34,567 nucleotides of DNA from Cryobacterium sp. MLB-32 (GTDB lineage: Bacteria; Actinomycetota; Actinomycetes; Actinomycetales; Microbacteriaceae): the NCBI RefSeq assembly GCF_000738085.1, contig NZ_JPRS01000138.1, positions 1 to 34,567 of the forward strand, read 5' to 3'. Each line of letters starts with the position of its first letter. The stretch's first letter is position 1. The notes beneath the pieces are model-generated. The model saw nothing but the letters and a program-made list of their open reading frames with translations. It searched no databases and was not told the DNA's origin. A program made the position numbers and the translations under genes. Shown here one piece after another: positions 14,949-23,781 of this stretch.

Positions 14949-16615
14949 TTAGTTATTAGACAGGTTATCGCCGCATCGGAAGAAGCCCGTGGTAATTGTG
15001 TCGATGGCCTGCTTGGCGTTGTCGCTCACGTTGCCGAGGGCATAGACGGCGAAGGTGAGCGGGGTGCCGTCGGCGGAACGGATGACGCCGGACAGCGTGT
15101 ACCCGGTGGTGATCCAGCCCGTTTTCGCGAAGACGGCGCCGTCGGCCGCCGCGTTCGCGCCGGAGAACCGGTCGCTGTACGAGAGCGATCCGGAGGGGCC
15201 ACCGGCCACCGGGAGGCCGTCGAAGATCACGCCGAGGTTACCCTCGCGCGCGTTGATCTTGATGAACAGGGCGGTGAGGTACGCGGGGGCCACGGCGTTG
15301 GCCGGGCTCAACCCGGAACCGTCCTTGATCACGATGCCGGAGGTGTCGATGCCGTAGGCGGCGAGGCCTCCCACCACGCCCTGCTGCAGCGAGGCGAAGT
15401 CGTTGCCGGCGCCGCTCTTGATGGCCGTCAGCCGGGCCAGCATCTCGGCCAGAGTGTTGTCCGAGACGATGAGCGACTGTGTGATCAGTGTCGACACCGG
15501 CTGGGATTGAACGACAGCGAGCTGGGCGGCACCGGCCGGCGCCGTGCCCTGGGTCACGGTGACGCCGCCGCCGAGGGCGTCGGCAAAGGCCTGCCCGGCG
15601 CGGGCGATCGGGTCTTCGCTGCGCGGGGAGGTGCTGCGGCTCGGATTGTCACGGTCGCCGTCCACCATCAGGGCCGTGATCTCGGGCATGTAGCCGAGGC
15701 CGAGTTCGGAGCGGGCCCAGCCATCGTCCCAGCCGGGGCCGGAGAAGTACGAGGAGTCGAGCACCAGGCTCGTCATCGGCACGCCGGCGTTGGCCGGGTC
15801 GGCGTCCCAGGCCGCGTGAGCCTGGGCGGCGAGGTCGTCGAGGTGCGCCGCCCCGGTGTAGAACGGTTCGGCTCCGCTCGGGAGGCGCGACAGTGTCAGG
15901 TCTCCCCCGCCCACGAGCACCACCTGGCCCGGCTCGCTGCCCTTCACGACCGTGGTCGAGGCGCGGTAGTCGGGCCCGAGCACGCTGAGGGCGGCCGCGC
16001 TCGTAACGACCTTGAGCACACTCGCGGTGGCCGAGGGAGTCGTGCCGCCGCGGTCGAAAAGCACCTCGCCGGTCGTGGCGTTCACGACCTGGGCCTGAAA
16101 ATTGGCGAGCCGGGCGTCGGCGGCGAGCCCGGCCACCGAGCAGGTGCGCAGTCGGCTGGCCGCGGTGGCCGTGCCGGGAACCGGCCGGGCCGGCGGAACG
16201 GTGGCGGTGGGCGTCGGCGTGGCCGTGGGGCTTTCCACAGCGGATACCGAACTCGGCTCCCCCGTACCCGTCCGGGTTCCCGCGAACACGGCACCCGTTC
16301 CGAGCAGCGCGAACACCAGGCCCCCGCGGCGATCAGCCAGGCGCGGGGGTGCCGTGCGAAGACCGCGCCGAGGCCGGCCGGCGCGGTAGGAGCGGTCGGT
16401 GCCGCGGTGGACGACACGGGAAGAACCGTGGTCGCGTCCTGCGCCACGGGCCGCACAGCGGCGGCATCGGCGACCAGGAGGCGCGCGGTGGCTTCGGGGT
16501 CCGCCAGGGACAGCGCTGACGTGGCCGCGGCATCCGCTATCGGGAGCTCGGCCGCGGCGTCGTCGACGCCATCGTCGCGCTCGGCATCGTCGGCCGGAAG
16601 GTCTGGTTTGTCCAC
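14949..16615 (-). pseudogene. dacB: D-Ala-D-Ala carboxypeptidase, PBP4/DacB type (S13), one -1 frameshift near the N-terminus
   Basis: Restored length 555 residues. An acidic Ala-rich cytoplasmic stretch (1-85) precedes one membrane helix (about 92-112), then a Thr/Pro-rich linker and the S13 catalytic domain. Serine motifs are visible: S-V-L-K in SATASVLKVV, SDN in IVSDNTLAEM, and KTG in FAKTGWITTG. Role: trimming of peptidoglycan pentapeptides at the outer face of the membrane. The frame breaks inside the membrane helix at about 16320-16330, next to a run of five G (minus strand). The first frame gives AWLIAAG and the second gives FALLGTGAVFAG. One added base joins them. GTG 16615 is the likely start. 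Downstream, a start within the second frame (ATG 16316) could only make a protein with a damaged helix. Confidence 0.85.
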
Positions 16616-16645
16616 CCGGTCATGTTAGCCGACGGCCCTTGGCGC

Positions 16646-16701
16646 CTCCGGAGCGCGGCGCGCTGACGTCACAGCGCCCGCGCTCCGGAGCGCGGCGCGC
16701 T
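16646..16701. repeat. 19-bp direct repeat pair
   Basis: CTCCGGAGCGCGGCGCGCT occurs at 16646-16664 and again at 16683-16701, 37 bp apart, in the 84-bp gap between the oxidoreductase and PBP4 genes. Each copy contains the palindromes CTCCGGAG and GCGCGC-like sequence. The second copy overlaps the stop codon of the oxidoreductase. A role as terminator or recombination remnant is possible. Confidence 0.6.
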
Positions 16702-17683
16702 ACTCGCCCGGGTAGCGCAGTCCGATCTGGGCACGCACGGCGTCGAGGGTCTCCATGATGGCCACGGATTCCGCGGGCGACAGAATCTCCCCGGTGGTCT
16801 TGCCGGCCAGAATCAGCCGCTCCACCTCGGTGGCCTCGCAGTGCATGCCCCGCCCGGCAACCTCGCTCACGTATGTCTCGATCACCTCGTTGCGGCTGTT
16901 GAGCACCCGGAAGGTGGTGGGCGCGTACCAGATGGCGTCAATGTCGATCCGTCCCTCGGTGCCGAGGATACTCGCCGTGTTCGGCCCCTTCGTGTCGCTG
17001 GCCGAGAGCGTGGTGGCGATCTGCCCGCCCGCGTACCGGAAGATCGTGGCCACCTGGGCATCGGCGCCCGTGGCCTTGAACGTGGCGCTCGCGAGGATGC
17101 TCTCCGGTGCCCCGAAGAGGTCGGACGCAAAGGAGATGGGGTAGATCCCGAGGTCGAGAAGGGCACCGCCGCCCAGCTCAAGCGCATTGAGCCGGTGCGC
17201 CGGGTCGTCGGGCAGGTCTTGCGTGTGGTCGACGATGAGCGTGTGCACGTCGCCGAGGGTCTCGGCGGCGATGATCTCGCGAATGCGAGCCATGTGCGGC
17301 AGAAAGCGGGTCCACATGGCCTCCTGCACCAGCAGGTTCTTCGACGCGGCGAGTTCCACGAGGGCACGGGCCTCCGCAGCGTTCACGGTGAAGGATTTTT
17401 CGACCAGCACGTGCTTGCCGGCGTTCAGGGCGAGGGCGGCGTTGGCGGCGTGAAACGGATGCGGCGTGCTCACGTAGACGACGTCGACCTCGGGGTCGTT
17501 CACCAGTGCCTCGTAACTCGCGTGGGCGTTCGGGATACCGAACTCGGCGGCGAACGCGTCGGCGGACTCCTGACTGCGCGATCCGACCGCCTGCACGGTG
17601 TGACCGGTAAGGATCAGGTCGTCGGTGAAGGAGTGGGCGATGCCGCCGGTGGCCAGGATTCCCCAGCGAATTCCATGTGTCAT
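16700..17683 (-). CDS. Gfo/Idh/MocA-family NAD(P)-dependent oxidoreductase
   Basis: 327 residues. N-terminal Rossmann fold (1-120) with GILATGGIAHSFTDDL, VYVSTPHPFHAANA and the EKP-like motif VEKSF (Lys96 as proton donor/binding residue), then the family's alpha/beta substrate domain (about 125-327; VQEAMWTRFLPH, GGGALLDLGIYPISF). The sequence resembles trans-dihydrodiol/D-xylose dehydrogenase-like members acting on sugars or cyclic diols. ATG 17683 is taken as start. It stands alone between PBP4 and an MFS gene, so the substrate cannot be deduced. Confidence 0.88.
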   Translation of the reverse strand: MTHGIRWGILATGGIAHSFTDDLILTGHTVQAVGSRSQESADAFAAEFGIPNAHASYEALVNDPEVDVVYVSTPHPFHAANAALALNAGKHVLVEKSFTVNAAEARALVELAASKNLLVQEAMWTRFLPHMARIREIIAAETLGDVHTLIVDHTQDLPDDPAHRLNALELGGGALLDLGIYPISFASDLFGAPESILASATFKATGADAQVATIFRYAGGQIATTLSASDTKGPNTASILGTEGRIDIDAIWYAPTTFRVLNSRNEVIETYVSEVAGRGMHCEATEVERLILAGKTTGEILSPAESVAIMETLDAVRAQIGLRYPGE

Positions 17684-17748
17684 GTGCTGAGCCTAGGCTC
17701 CGTGGGCGCGACGACGGAACGATTCACCTCCAGCGACCCTTCCGCCGG

Positions 17749-17799
17749 CGAGGCGCGACGACGGAGCGCGTGGATCGAGCGCGTCGAAATCGAGACCCC
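17749..17799. repeat. Dispersed intergenic repeat, copy 2
   Basis: Lies in the 141-bp gap between the oxidoreductase and the MFS gene. It reads GAGGCGCGACGACGGAGCGC, GTGGATCGAGCGCGTC, GAAATCGAGACCCC, matching the minus strand of 4222-4273. A partial unit GCGCGACGACGGA also occurs at 17706-17718. Confidence 0.6.
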
Positions 17800-17824
17800 G
17801 CTCGCCGACCGGCGAAGGCTCGTC

Positions 17825-19216
17825 TTAAGCCGGGCCCGTGACGTCGACCCGGGCGGGCTTCGCCCCGTTCACGATGCCGAGACCCGACACCACGCCGGCA
17901 ATCACCATGAGGATGCCGGTGGCGATCACCGCACGGTGCAGCCCGGCGAGATCGAGGGTCGAGCCCACCACGAAACTCAGCGCCGCGATCGCCACGAGCC
18001 CGGCTACCCGCGAGACGGCGTTATTCACCGCGGAGGCGATTCCCGCCCGCGACGAGTCGATGGCGCCGAGGATGGCGGAAGTGAGCGGCGCCACCGTGAT
18101 CGTGAGCCCGAGGCCGAACACCACGACACCGGGGAAAACTTCCGTCCAGTAGTTCACCTCATCGGTGATCCGCAGCATCAGGAAGAAACCCACCGCGCCC
18201 ACGAACGGCCCGACGCACATGAACAGCCGCGGCCCGTGCACGCCCGCGAGCCGTCCGAACAGGGTCGAGAGCAGGATGCTGAAGATCGTCACCGGCAGGA
18301 GGGACAGGCCGGCGAGCGTCGCGCTGTAGCCCCCCACCTGCTGCAGGAACACCGCGAGCACGAACGACCCGATCGACAGCGCGCCGTAGAAGAACGTGGT
18401 GGCCACGTTGCCCACCGAGAAGTTGCGCACGTGGAACAGGCTCAACGGCATCATGGGTTGGGCCGTGCGCCGCTCATGCAGGATGAAAGCCACGAAAGAC
18501 AGGATTCCCACCACCGCGGGCACGATGATCACCGGGCTCGACCAGCCGAAGTTCGGCTGCTCGATCAGTGCAAAAACGGGCAGCCCCAGCCCGAGCACCC
18601 CGAGCACGGCCCCGAGCACGTCGACGCGCGCCCCCGCATCCGCCGGACGGTCGGCGGGCAGCCGGGCCAGAAGCACCAGAGTCACGGCGATGGGCACCAC
18701 GTTGATGGCGAACACCAGCCGCCAGGACGCCAGGTCGACCAGCAGCCCGCCGATCAGCGGGCCGGCGATGAATGCGGTGCTGGTCCATGCGGTCCACGAG
18801 CCGATCGCCCGGGCCTGTGCGGCCCCCGAGAACGCGGAGAGGATGAGGGCGAGCGAACTCGGTACGAGGAGCGCCCCCGCGACACCCTGCAGGGCGCGCG
18901 CCCCGATGAGGAACGCCGCCGAGGGCGCCAGCGCACACAGCATCGAGGCGAGCAGAAACCCCACGAGGCCCCAGAACAGCACGCGCTTGCGGCCGAAGGC
19001 GTCGGAGAGCGACCCGGCCAACAGGATGATGGCACCGAGGGTGATGAGGTACGCGTCGACGACCCACTGCTGCGTCGTGATGCCGCCGCCGAGCTCCCGG
19101 GTGATCGCCGGCAGGGCCACGTTGATGACGGTGCCGTCGAGAAACGCGACGAACGATGCGAGCACTGCGACGGTGAGCACGAGTCGCTGCACGGGAGTCG
19201 AGGGCTGAAGGGTCAT
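17825..19216 (-). CDS. MFS transporter, DHA2 (EmrB/QacA) family, 14-TM drug/H+ antiporter type
   Basis: 463 residues from ATG 19216 (MTLQPSTPVQRLVLTV). An upstream in-frame start at 19273 would only add a hydrophilic stretch. DHA2 features: FLDGTVINVALPAI in helix 1, QWVVDAYLITLGAIILLAG, loop motif GSLSDAFGRKRVLFWG, and the antiporter motif C-like helix GARALQGVAGALLVPSSLALI. About 14 hydrophobic helices can be counted. Family members export drugs, dyes or metabolites in exchange for protons. It diverges from the SDR gene across a 163-bp gap. No adjacent regulator is present, so the substrate is unknown. Confidence 0.88.
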   Translation of the reverse strand: MTLQPSTPVQRLVLTVAVLASFVAFLDGTVINVALPAITRELGGGITTQQWVVDAYLITLGAIILLAGSLSDAFGRKRVLFWGLVGFLLASMLCALAPSAAFLIGARALQGVAGALLVPSSLALILSAFSGAAQARAIGSWTAWTSTAFIAGPLIGGLLVDLASWRLVFAINVVPIAVTLVLLARLPADRPADAGARVDVLGAVLGVLGLGLPVFALIEQPNFGWSSPVIIVPAVVGILSFVAFILHERRTAQPMMPLSLFHVRNFSVGNVATTFFYGALSIGSFVLAVFLQQVGGYSATLAGLSLLPVTIFSILLSTLFGRLAGVHGPRLFMCVGPFVGAVGFFLMLRITDEVNYWTEVFPGVVVFGLGLTITVAPLTSAILGAIDSSRAGIASAVNNAVSRVAGLVAIAALSFVVGSTLDLAGLHRAVIATGILMVIAGVVSGLGIVNGAKPARVDVTGPA

Positions 19217-19379
19217 ACGAATAGTCTGCACTGGATGTCGCGGCACGTGTGTGTGCGCGTGGCACTTGTCCACCCGAGTGCCGCCCGCTCAAACGAGTGC
19301 CGTGAGCCGACCTGTCCGGGCCCAAACGGTGGCACACTGGCGCCGACCACGAAGCAACATGGAGCAAAGGAGAGAGCTC

Positions 19380-20129
19380 ATGACAGGTTTTCAGTCGAAG
19401 GTCGCACTTGTGACCGGTGGCGGCTCCGGCATCGGCGCCGCCATCGCCCGGCGGCTCGCGGCAGACGGGGCATCCGTCGTGGTGACCGACATTCATCTCG
19501 AGGCGGCGCAGGCGGTCGTCGACGGCATCGAGGCCGCCGGGCAGATCGCGGTGGCCCTGCAGCAGGACACCGCGGATCCGGCGCAGTCCCACACGGCGGT
19601 GCAGGTGGCCCTCGACACGTATGGCGCACTGCAGGTCGCGGTCAACAACGCCGGTATCGCTCCCGTGCGTAATCCCGTTGGCGAGCTGGACATCGAGGAT
19701 TGGAAACGCGTGATCGACGTCAACCTCAGCGGCGTGGCGTACGGCCTGCGCTACCAGATTCCGGCCCTGCTGCATTCCGGCGGCGGCTCCATCGTGAACA
19801 TCTCGTCGATCCTCGGAACGAACGGGGAGCTCAACGCCGCGGCCTACGTGGCTGCCAAGCACGGCGTCGTGGGCCTGACCAAGGCGGCTGCGCTCGAATA
19901 CGCCGCCCGCGGCATCCGCGTGAACGCCGTCGGGCCTGGCTACATCGAGACGCCCATGCTCGCGGGAATCCCGGCAGAGATGCACGATGCGATTGTGGGC
20001 ATGCACCCGATCGGACGCCTCGGCACGGCGGACGAGGTTGCCGACCTCGCCGTCTACCTGTTGTCCGACCAGGCGAGTTTCATCACGGGCAGCTACCACC
20101 TCGTCGACGGCGGCTACTCGGCGCGCTAG
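19380..20129 (+). CDS. Short-chain dehydrogenase/reductase (classical SDR, FabG-like)
   Basis: 249 residues. Cofactor motif TGGGSGIG (12-19), Asp37 after the second strand (VVTD, favouring NAD), NNAG (89-92), catalytic Ser142/143 (NISS), Tyr156 and Lys160 (YVAAK), then PGYIETPM and GSYHLVDGGY at the end. ATG 19380 follows AAAGGAGAG. The reaction is interconversion of a secondary alcohol and ketone. The family is too broad to name a substrate. An inverted repeat follows at 20178-20205. Confidence 0.88.
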   Translation: MTGFQSKVALVTGGGSGIGAAIARRLAADGASVVVTDIHLEAAQAVVDGIEAAGQIAVALQQDTADPAQSHTAVQVALDTYGALQVAVNNAGIAPVRNPVGELDIEDWKRVIDVNLSGVAYGLRYQIPALLHSGGGSIVNISSILGTNGELNAAAYVAAKHGVVGLTKAAALEYAARGIRVNAVGPGYIETPMLAGIPAEMHDAIVGMHPIGRLGTADEVADLAVYLLSDQASFITGSYHLVDGGYSAR

Positions 20130-20177
20130 GCCGTCCGATGCCGAGCCCGTGCAGTGCAGCGACGTAAACCAGTGGCG

Positions 20178-20205
20178 GCGCTGGACGGTGTCGCACGGCC
20201 AGCGC
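20178..20205 (+). terminator. Possible terminator hairpin after the SDR gene
   Basis: GCGCTGG (20178-20184) and CCAGCGC (20199-20205) are perfectly complementary with a 14-nt loop, 48 bp after the SDR stop. There is no U-tract. The rest of the 213-bp gap 20130-20342 shows only GC-rich sequence with no gene. Confidence 0.35.
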
Positions 20206-20342
20206 TCGCACTGACGGGCGGTTCCCGAGCCGAGTCGGGCAGCGGTGTTGGCGCGCGCCGCCGAGCGGCTGGAGGCCGCGCGCGATCCCCGCGGCGCGCA
20301 CACAGCTGAACTCACGGATTCGGGGAGTAGACCTGTACTTAT

Positions 20343-21008
20343 ATGACTTCCCCGATGATTCTCTCCGCCGGAGTTCTCGATCCCCAGGCCCTGATCACAG
20401 GTGCCGGGGTGTGGGGCCTCCTTCTCGTGTGTGCCGTGGTCTTCGCCGAGACGGGGCTCCTGATCGGCTTCTTCCTACCCGGCGACACCCTGCTGTTCTT
20501 CACCGGGATCCTCGCCTTCGGTGGCGCGATCTCCCAGCCGCTCTGGCTCGTGATGCTGCTCGTGGCCGTCGCCGCCGCGGCCGGCGACCAAGTGGGATAC
20601 GTCATCGGGCACCGGTCGGGACCACGCATCTTCGAACGCAAGGAATCCGGCCTGTTCAGCCGACGCAGTGTTGAACGCACCCAGGCATTCTTCGCTCGCT
20701 ACGGACCGGCCGCTGTGCTGGTGGCCCGGTTCGTTCCCGTGGTACGCACCTTCGCCCCGGTGGCCGCGGGTGTGGGCCGCATGCCGCGTCGCCTGTTCAC
20801 GCTCTTCAACATCATCGGCGGCACCGTCTGGACCGTCCTGATCGTGGGGCTGGGCTTCCTGCTCGCCCACATTCCGGGCGTCGCCGAATTCGCTGCGAGG
20901 TACATCGACCTGGTACTCGTGGGCATCGTGGTGGTCTCCGTCGTGCCCGTTCTGGTGCGGACGCTCCTCCTTCATCGGCGCCGCGTGACGGAGGAGAGCG
21001 CGCAATAG
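20343..21008 (+). CDS. DedA-family membrane protein
   Basis: 221 residues, 5-6 hydrophobic helices. Family signature present: FAETGLLIGFFLPGDTLLF (about 34-52, with the conserved acidic residue in the membrane), GDQVGYVIGHRSG and the Arg-rich motif FFARYGPAAVLVARFVPVVR followed by APVAAGVGRM. DedA/SNARE-associated proteins are linked to lipid (undecaprenyl or phospholipid) flipping across the membrane. ATG 20343 is preceded by GGGGAG at an unusually long distance. The next gene follows after 39 bp on the same strand. Confidence 0.9.
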   Translation: MTSPMILSAGVLDPQALITGAGVWGLLLVCAVVFAETGLLIGFFLPGDTLLFFTGILAFGGAISQPLWLVMLLVAVAAAAGDQVGYVIGHRSGPRIFERKESGLFSRRSVERTQAFFARYGPAAVLVARFVPVVRTFAPVAAGVGRMPRRLFTLFNIIGGTVWTVLIVGLGFLLAHIPGVAEFAARYIDLVLVGIVVVSVVPVLVRTLLLHRRRVTEESAQ

Positions 21009-21047
21009 GCAAGACTGGAACCCTCGATCATTCAATAAGGGACTTCC

Positions 21048-21320
21048 ATGATTACGCTGCACCAGGACGCCGACGGTTTCATCCGCATGAACCGGCACTT
21101 TCCGACCAAGACCCCCGTGTCCATCATCTTCAGCGACGGGTCGCAGGAGTCGTTCGTGGGCGAGCAGGTCAACGCCGTCTACGACCAGGCTCAGGCCGAG
21201 TATCGCGCGGAGAACCGTCTCGACGCCAAGGGTTTCTCCCGCCGCCCCGCGAAGACCGTTCAGCCCATGAAAGACGGCATCACGTTCGTAAAGGTTCGGC
21301 CCGGACTCGCCGAGGCGTAA
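21048..21320 (+). CDS. Small hypothetical protein
   Basis: 90 residues, start ATG 21048 with AAGGG upstream. I do not recognise a named domain. It is hydrophilic, with a predicted beta-rich first half (TPVSIIFSDGSQESFVG), a helix (EQVNAVYDQAQAEYRAEN) and a basic tail (FSRRPAKTVQPMKDGITFVKV). There is no signal peptide or membrane helix. Codon use and the ribosome site support a real gene. A 117-bp copy of its 3' end, identical as far as can be read, occurs at 25788-25904. It is followed by a strong hairpin. Confidence 0.75.
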   Translation: MITLHQDADGFIRMNRHFPTKTPVSIIFSDGSQESFVGEQVNAVYDQAQAEYRAENRLDAKGFSRRPAKTVQPMKDGITFVKVRPGLAEA

Positions 21321-21382
21321 CACGCGAACGCGCTTCCGTCAGGAGCGCACCCGCGGCAACGGATGCCAGCACCACCACGACC

Positions 21383-21417
21383 GCGACGGGCTGCAGCGTT
21401 TTTACGCAGCCCGTCGC
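21383..21417. terminator. Bidirectional terminator between convergent genes
   Basis: GCGACGGGCTGC (21383-21394) and GCAGCCCGTCGC (21406-21417) form a perfect 12-bp stem with an 11-nt loop AGCGTTTTTAC. It lies between the small gene (+) ending at 21320 and the E2 gene (-) ending at 21443, exactly where a shared terminator is expected. Confidence 0.85.
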
Positions 21418-21442
21418 ACATCGAATGATTCCCCCTCGTTGC

Positions 21443-22768
21443 TCAGGCCACGATGGTCCAGGGGTTCTCGATCAATCGGGTCAGCGTCTGCAGGAACGTC
21501 GCCGCGAGGGCCCCGTCGATGATCCGATGATCGGCCGAGAGCGTGTAGTGCATCCGGTAGCGGGCCACGATATCCGCCCCCACAACGACGGCTTCCCGGG
21601 CGGTGCCACCCACGGCCAGAATCGCGCCTTCGGGCGGGTTGATGATCGCCGTGAAATGCTCCACGCCGAACATGCCGAGGTTGCTGATCGTGAACGTGCC
21701 GCCCGACATCTGCGCGGGCGTCAGCTTCTTGTCATTCGCGAGGGAAACCAGGTGCTTCGTCTCGGCTCCGAGCTGGCTGACCGTTTTCTGGTCCGCATCA
21801 TCGATCACCGGCACCATCAACCCGGCCTCCGCTGCGACGGCCACCCCCACATTGATGCGCTGGTGCACCAGCATCTCGCTGCTCGCATCGTTAATGTACG
21901 AGGCGTTGACCAGCGGATGCTCGCGCAACGCGAGCGCGCACGCCCGGATCAGGAGGTCATTCACGCTCACCTTCGACCGGCCGGCCGCCACCAGCTGGGC
22001 GTTGAGCTCGGTGCGCAGCAGCATGAACTCTTCGGCATCCGCCGCGGCGGTCACGTAGAAGTGCGGGACACTGCGCGCGCTGTCGCCCAGGCGCCGCGCA
22101 ACGACGCGGCGGAGGGAGGTCAGTGGGACGGACTCCGGTGCGCGCTTGTCGTCGGGCGCCGGCGTACCGGTGCTGGCCGACGAGGCGGGCGTGGCTGGCG
22201 CACCGAGCGCGGGCGTGGGGCCAGCTGGGGGCTCGGCCTCATGCTCAAGCAGGTGCACGGTATCCGCGAAGATGATGCGCCCTCCAGGGCCCGTGCCACG
22301 CACGTGGCTCAGGTCGAGGTGGTTCTCGCGGGCGAGCTTGCGGACGAGCGGCGAGGCGAACCTCCGCTCCCCCACCTCAGGTTCCGGTCTCGCCGCGGCA
22401 GGGAAGGGAGCCGAATCGTCGGTGGCTCCCTCGACCACGGCAGTGGCGGACACCGCCACGGCAGCGCTCACCGGGGGGGCGGCCGGAGCGACAGCCTCGG
22501 GTGCAACATCCTGGGGCACCGCGACGTTCCCCACGCCGTCGTCAAGCAGCGCGATCGGGGCGCCGATCGATACCAGCTGCCCCTCGGGCACGAGGTGTTC
22601 GGTGAGCGTGCCGGCCTCGTAGGCCTCGTATTCCATTGTGGCCTTGTCGGTCTCGATCTCCACGAGCAGATCGCCCACGTCGACCCGGTCGCCGGGCTGC
22701 TTGTGCCAGATTGCAATTGCGCCTTCCTCCATGGTGTCGGAGAGACGCGGCATTCTGATTTCAATCAT
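21443..22768 (-). CDS. Dihydrolipoamide acyltransferase, E2 component of a 2-oxo acid dehydrogenase complex
   Basis: 441 residues. One lipoyl domain (1-78) with lipoylated Lys42 in ETDKATMEYEA, an Ala/Pro linker, a peripheral subunit-binding domain (about 134-172; FASPLVRKLARE, VRGTGPGGRI), a second linker and the catalytic acyltransferase domain (about 210-441) with His414 and Asp418 in SADHRIIDG. It forms the core that accepts the acyl group from E1. Its start overlaps the E1beta stop by 4 bp (ATGA). The opening MPRLSDTMEEG is closest to pyruvate dehydrogenase E2. Branched-chain or acetoin complexes are alternatives. No E3 (lipoamide dehydrogenase) gene is adjacent. Confidence 0.92.
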   Translation of the reverse strand: MIEIRMPRLSDTMEEGAIAIWHKQPGDRVDVGDLLVEIETDKATMEYEAYEAGTLTEHLVPEGQLVSIGAPIALLDDGVGNVAVPQDVAPEAVAPAAPPVSAAVAVSATAVVEGATDDSAPFPAAARPEPEVGERRFASPLVRKLARENHLDLSHVRGTGPGGRIIFADTVHLLEHEAEPPAGPTPALGAPATPASSASTGTPAPDDKRAPESVPLTSLRRVVARRLGDSARSVPHFYVTAAADAEEFMLLRTELNAQLVAAGRSKVSVNDLLIRACALALREHPLVNASYINDASSEMLVHQRINVGVAVAAEAGLMVPVIDDADQKTVSQLGAETKHLVSLANDKKLTPAQMSGGTFTISNLGMFGVEHFTAIINPPEGAILAVGGTAREAVVVGADIVARYRMHYTLSADHRIIDGALAATFLQTLTRLIENPWTIVA

Positions 22769-23781
22769 GACTTCTCACCCATCGGGTAGCGGCGGCGGCC
22801 GACGGCGTCGAGCGTCTGACGGATGGCGCCGATCACGTCATCCGCGGACGGCAACGCGGCCGTTTCCAGCGGTTTTGAATACGGGAGGGGCACCTCTGCC
22901 ATCGCCACGCGGCGCACGGGGGCATCCAGGTAGTCGAAGGCGCCATCGGAGATCGTGGCTGCGATCTCCGCGCCGATTCCGTACGTCAGCCAGTCATCCT
23001 CGAGGATGACGGCCGAATGCGTCTTCTTCACGGACTCCACCACCGTTTCGCGGTCGAGGGGACGCAGGCTCCGCAGGTCGACCACCTCAATGTCGAGGCC
23101 GTCTGACTCTGCAAGCCGTTCGGCCACCTGGGCCGCAACATGCGCCATCCGCGAGTAGCCGATCAGCGTGATGTCGCTCCCGCGGCGAGTGACGGCGGCC
23201 TTGCCGATCTGCGCCGGCACGTCCGCGTCGGGCACCTCGCCCTTGGTGTTGTACAGGGACAGGTTCTCGAGAAAGAGCACCGGATCGTCGTCGCGGATCG
23301 CCGCGAGCAGCAGTGCCTTGGCGTCGGCCGGCGTGCTGGGGGCCACGACCTTCATACCCGGAACAAAAGCATAGAAGAGCTCGATGTTCTGCGAGTGAGT
23401 GGCGCCGAGCTGCTGTCCGCCGCCGCCCGGGGTTCGTATCACCAGGGGCACCCGCGCCTGGCCGCCGAACATGCCGTAGATCTTGGCGGCATGGTTCACG
23501 ATCTGATCCAGTGCGAGCAGCGAGAAGTTGATGGTCATGATCTCGACGACCGGCCGCAGCCCGAGCATGGCGGCACCGATTGCTGCGCCGGTAAAGCCTT
23601 CCTCGGCGATTGCAGTGTCTCGCACGCGCTTCTCGCCGAACTCGTCGAGCATTCCGGCGGTGATCTTGTACGCGCCATCGAACAGCCCGATCTCCTCACC
23701 CATCAGGAAGACGTTCTCATCCCGGAGCATCTCCGAGCGCAGCGTGTCGTGCAGCGCCTGCCGATAGGTCATGATGCTCAT
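22765..23781 (-). CDS. 2-oxo acid (pyruvate-type) dehydrogenase E1 component, beta subunit
   Basis: 338 residues. Transketolase-type pyrimidine-binding domain (about 4-180) with FLMGEEIGLFDGAYK, RVRDTAIAEEGFTGAAIG (conserved Glu for TPP activation), GGGGQQLGATHSQ and the C-terminal domain (about 195-320; LIGYSRM, DLRSLRPLDRET, EDDWLTYGIG, PLPYSKPLE). It pairs with the alpha subunit to decarboxylate the 2-oxo acid. It overlaps both neighbours by 4 bp (23778-23781 and 22765-22768), so the three genes are translated as one coupled unit. The sequence resembles the PdhB type more than the branched-chain BkdB type. Confidence 0.92.
   Translation of the reverse strand: MSIMTYRQALHDTLRSEMLRDENVFLMGEEIGLFDGAYKITAGMLDEFGEKRVRDTAIAEEGFTGAAIGAAMLGLRPVVEIMTINFSLLALDQIVNHAAKIYGMFGGQARVPLVIRTPGGGGQQLGATHSQNIELFYAFVPGMKVVAPSTPADAKALLLAAIRDDDPVLFLENLSLYNTKGEVPDADVPAQIGKAAVTRRGSDITLIGYSRMAHVAAQVAERLAESDGLDIEVVDLRSLRPLDRETVVESVKKTHSAVILEDDWLTYGIGAEIAATISDGAFDYLDAPVRRVAMAEVPLPYSKPLETAALPSADDVIGAIRQTLDAVGRRRYPMGEKS

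Noticed and set aside
14910..16628. 572-codon open frame on the plus strand
   Set aside because: Antisense to the PBP4 gene, whose serine-enzyme motifs are clear. No domain in the plus-strand product.
16841..19672. 943-codon open frame on the plus strand
   Set aside because: It runs antisense through the oxidoreductase and MFS genes, is rich in His/Arg/Glu/Gly with no motif, and exists only because of the GC-rich third codon positions opposite.
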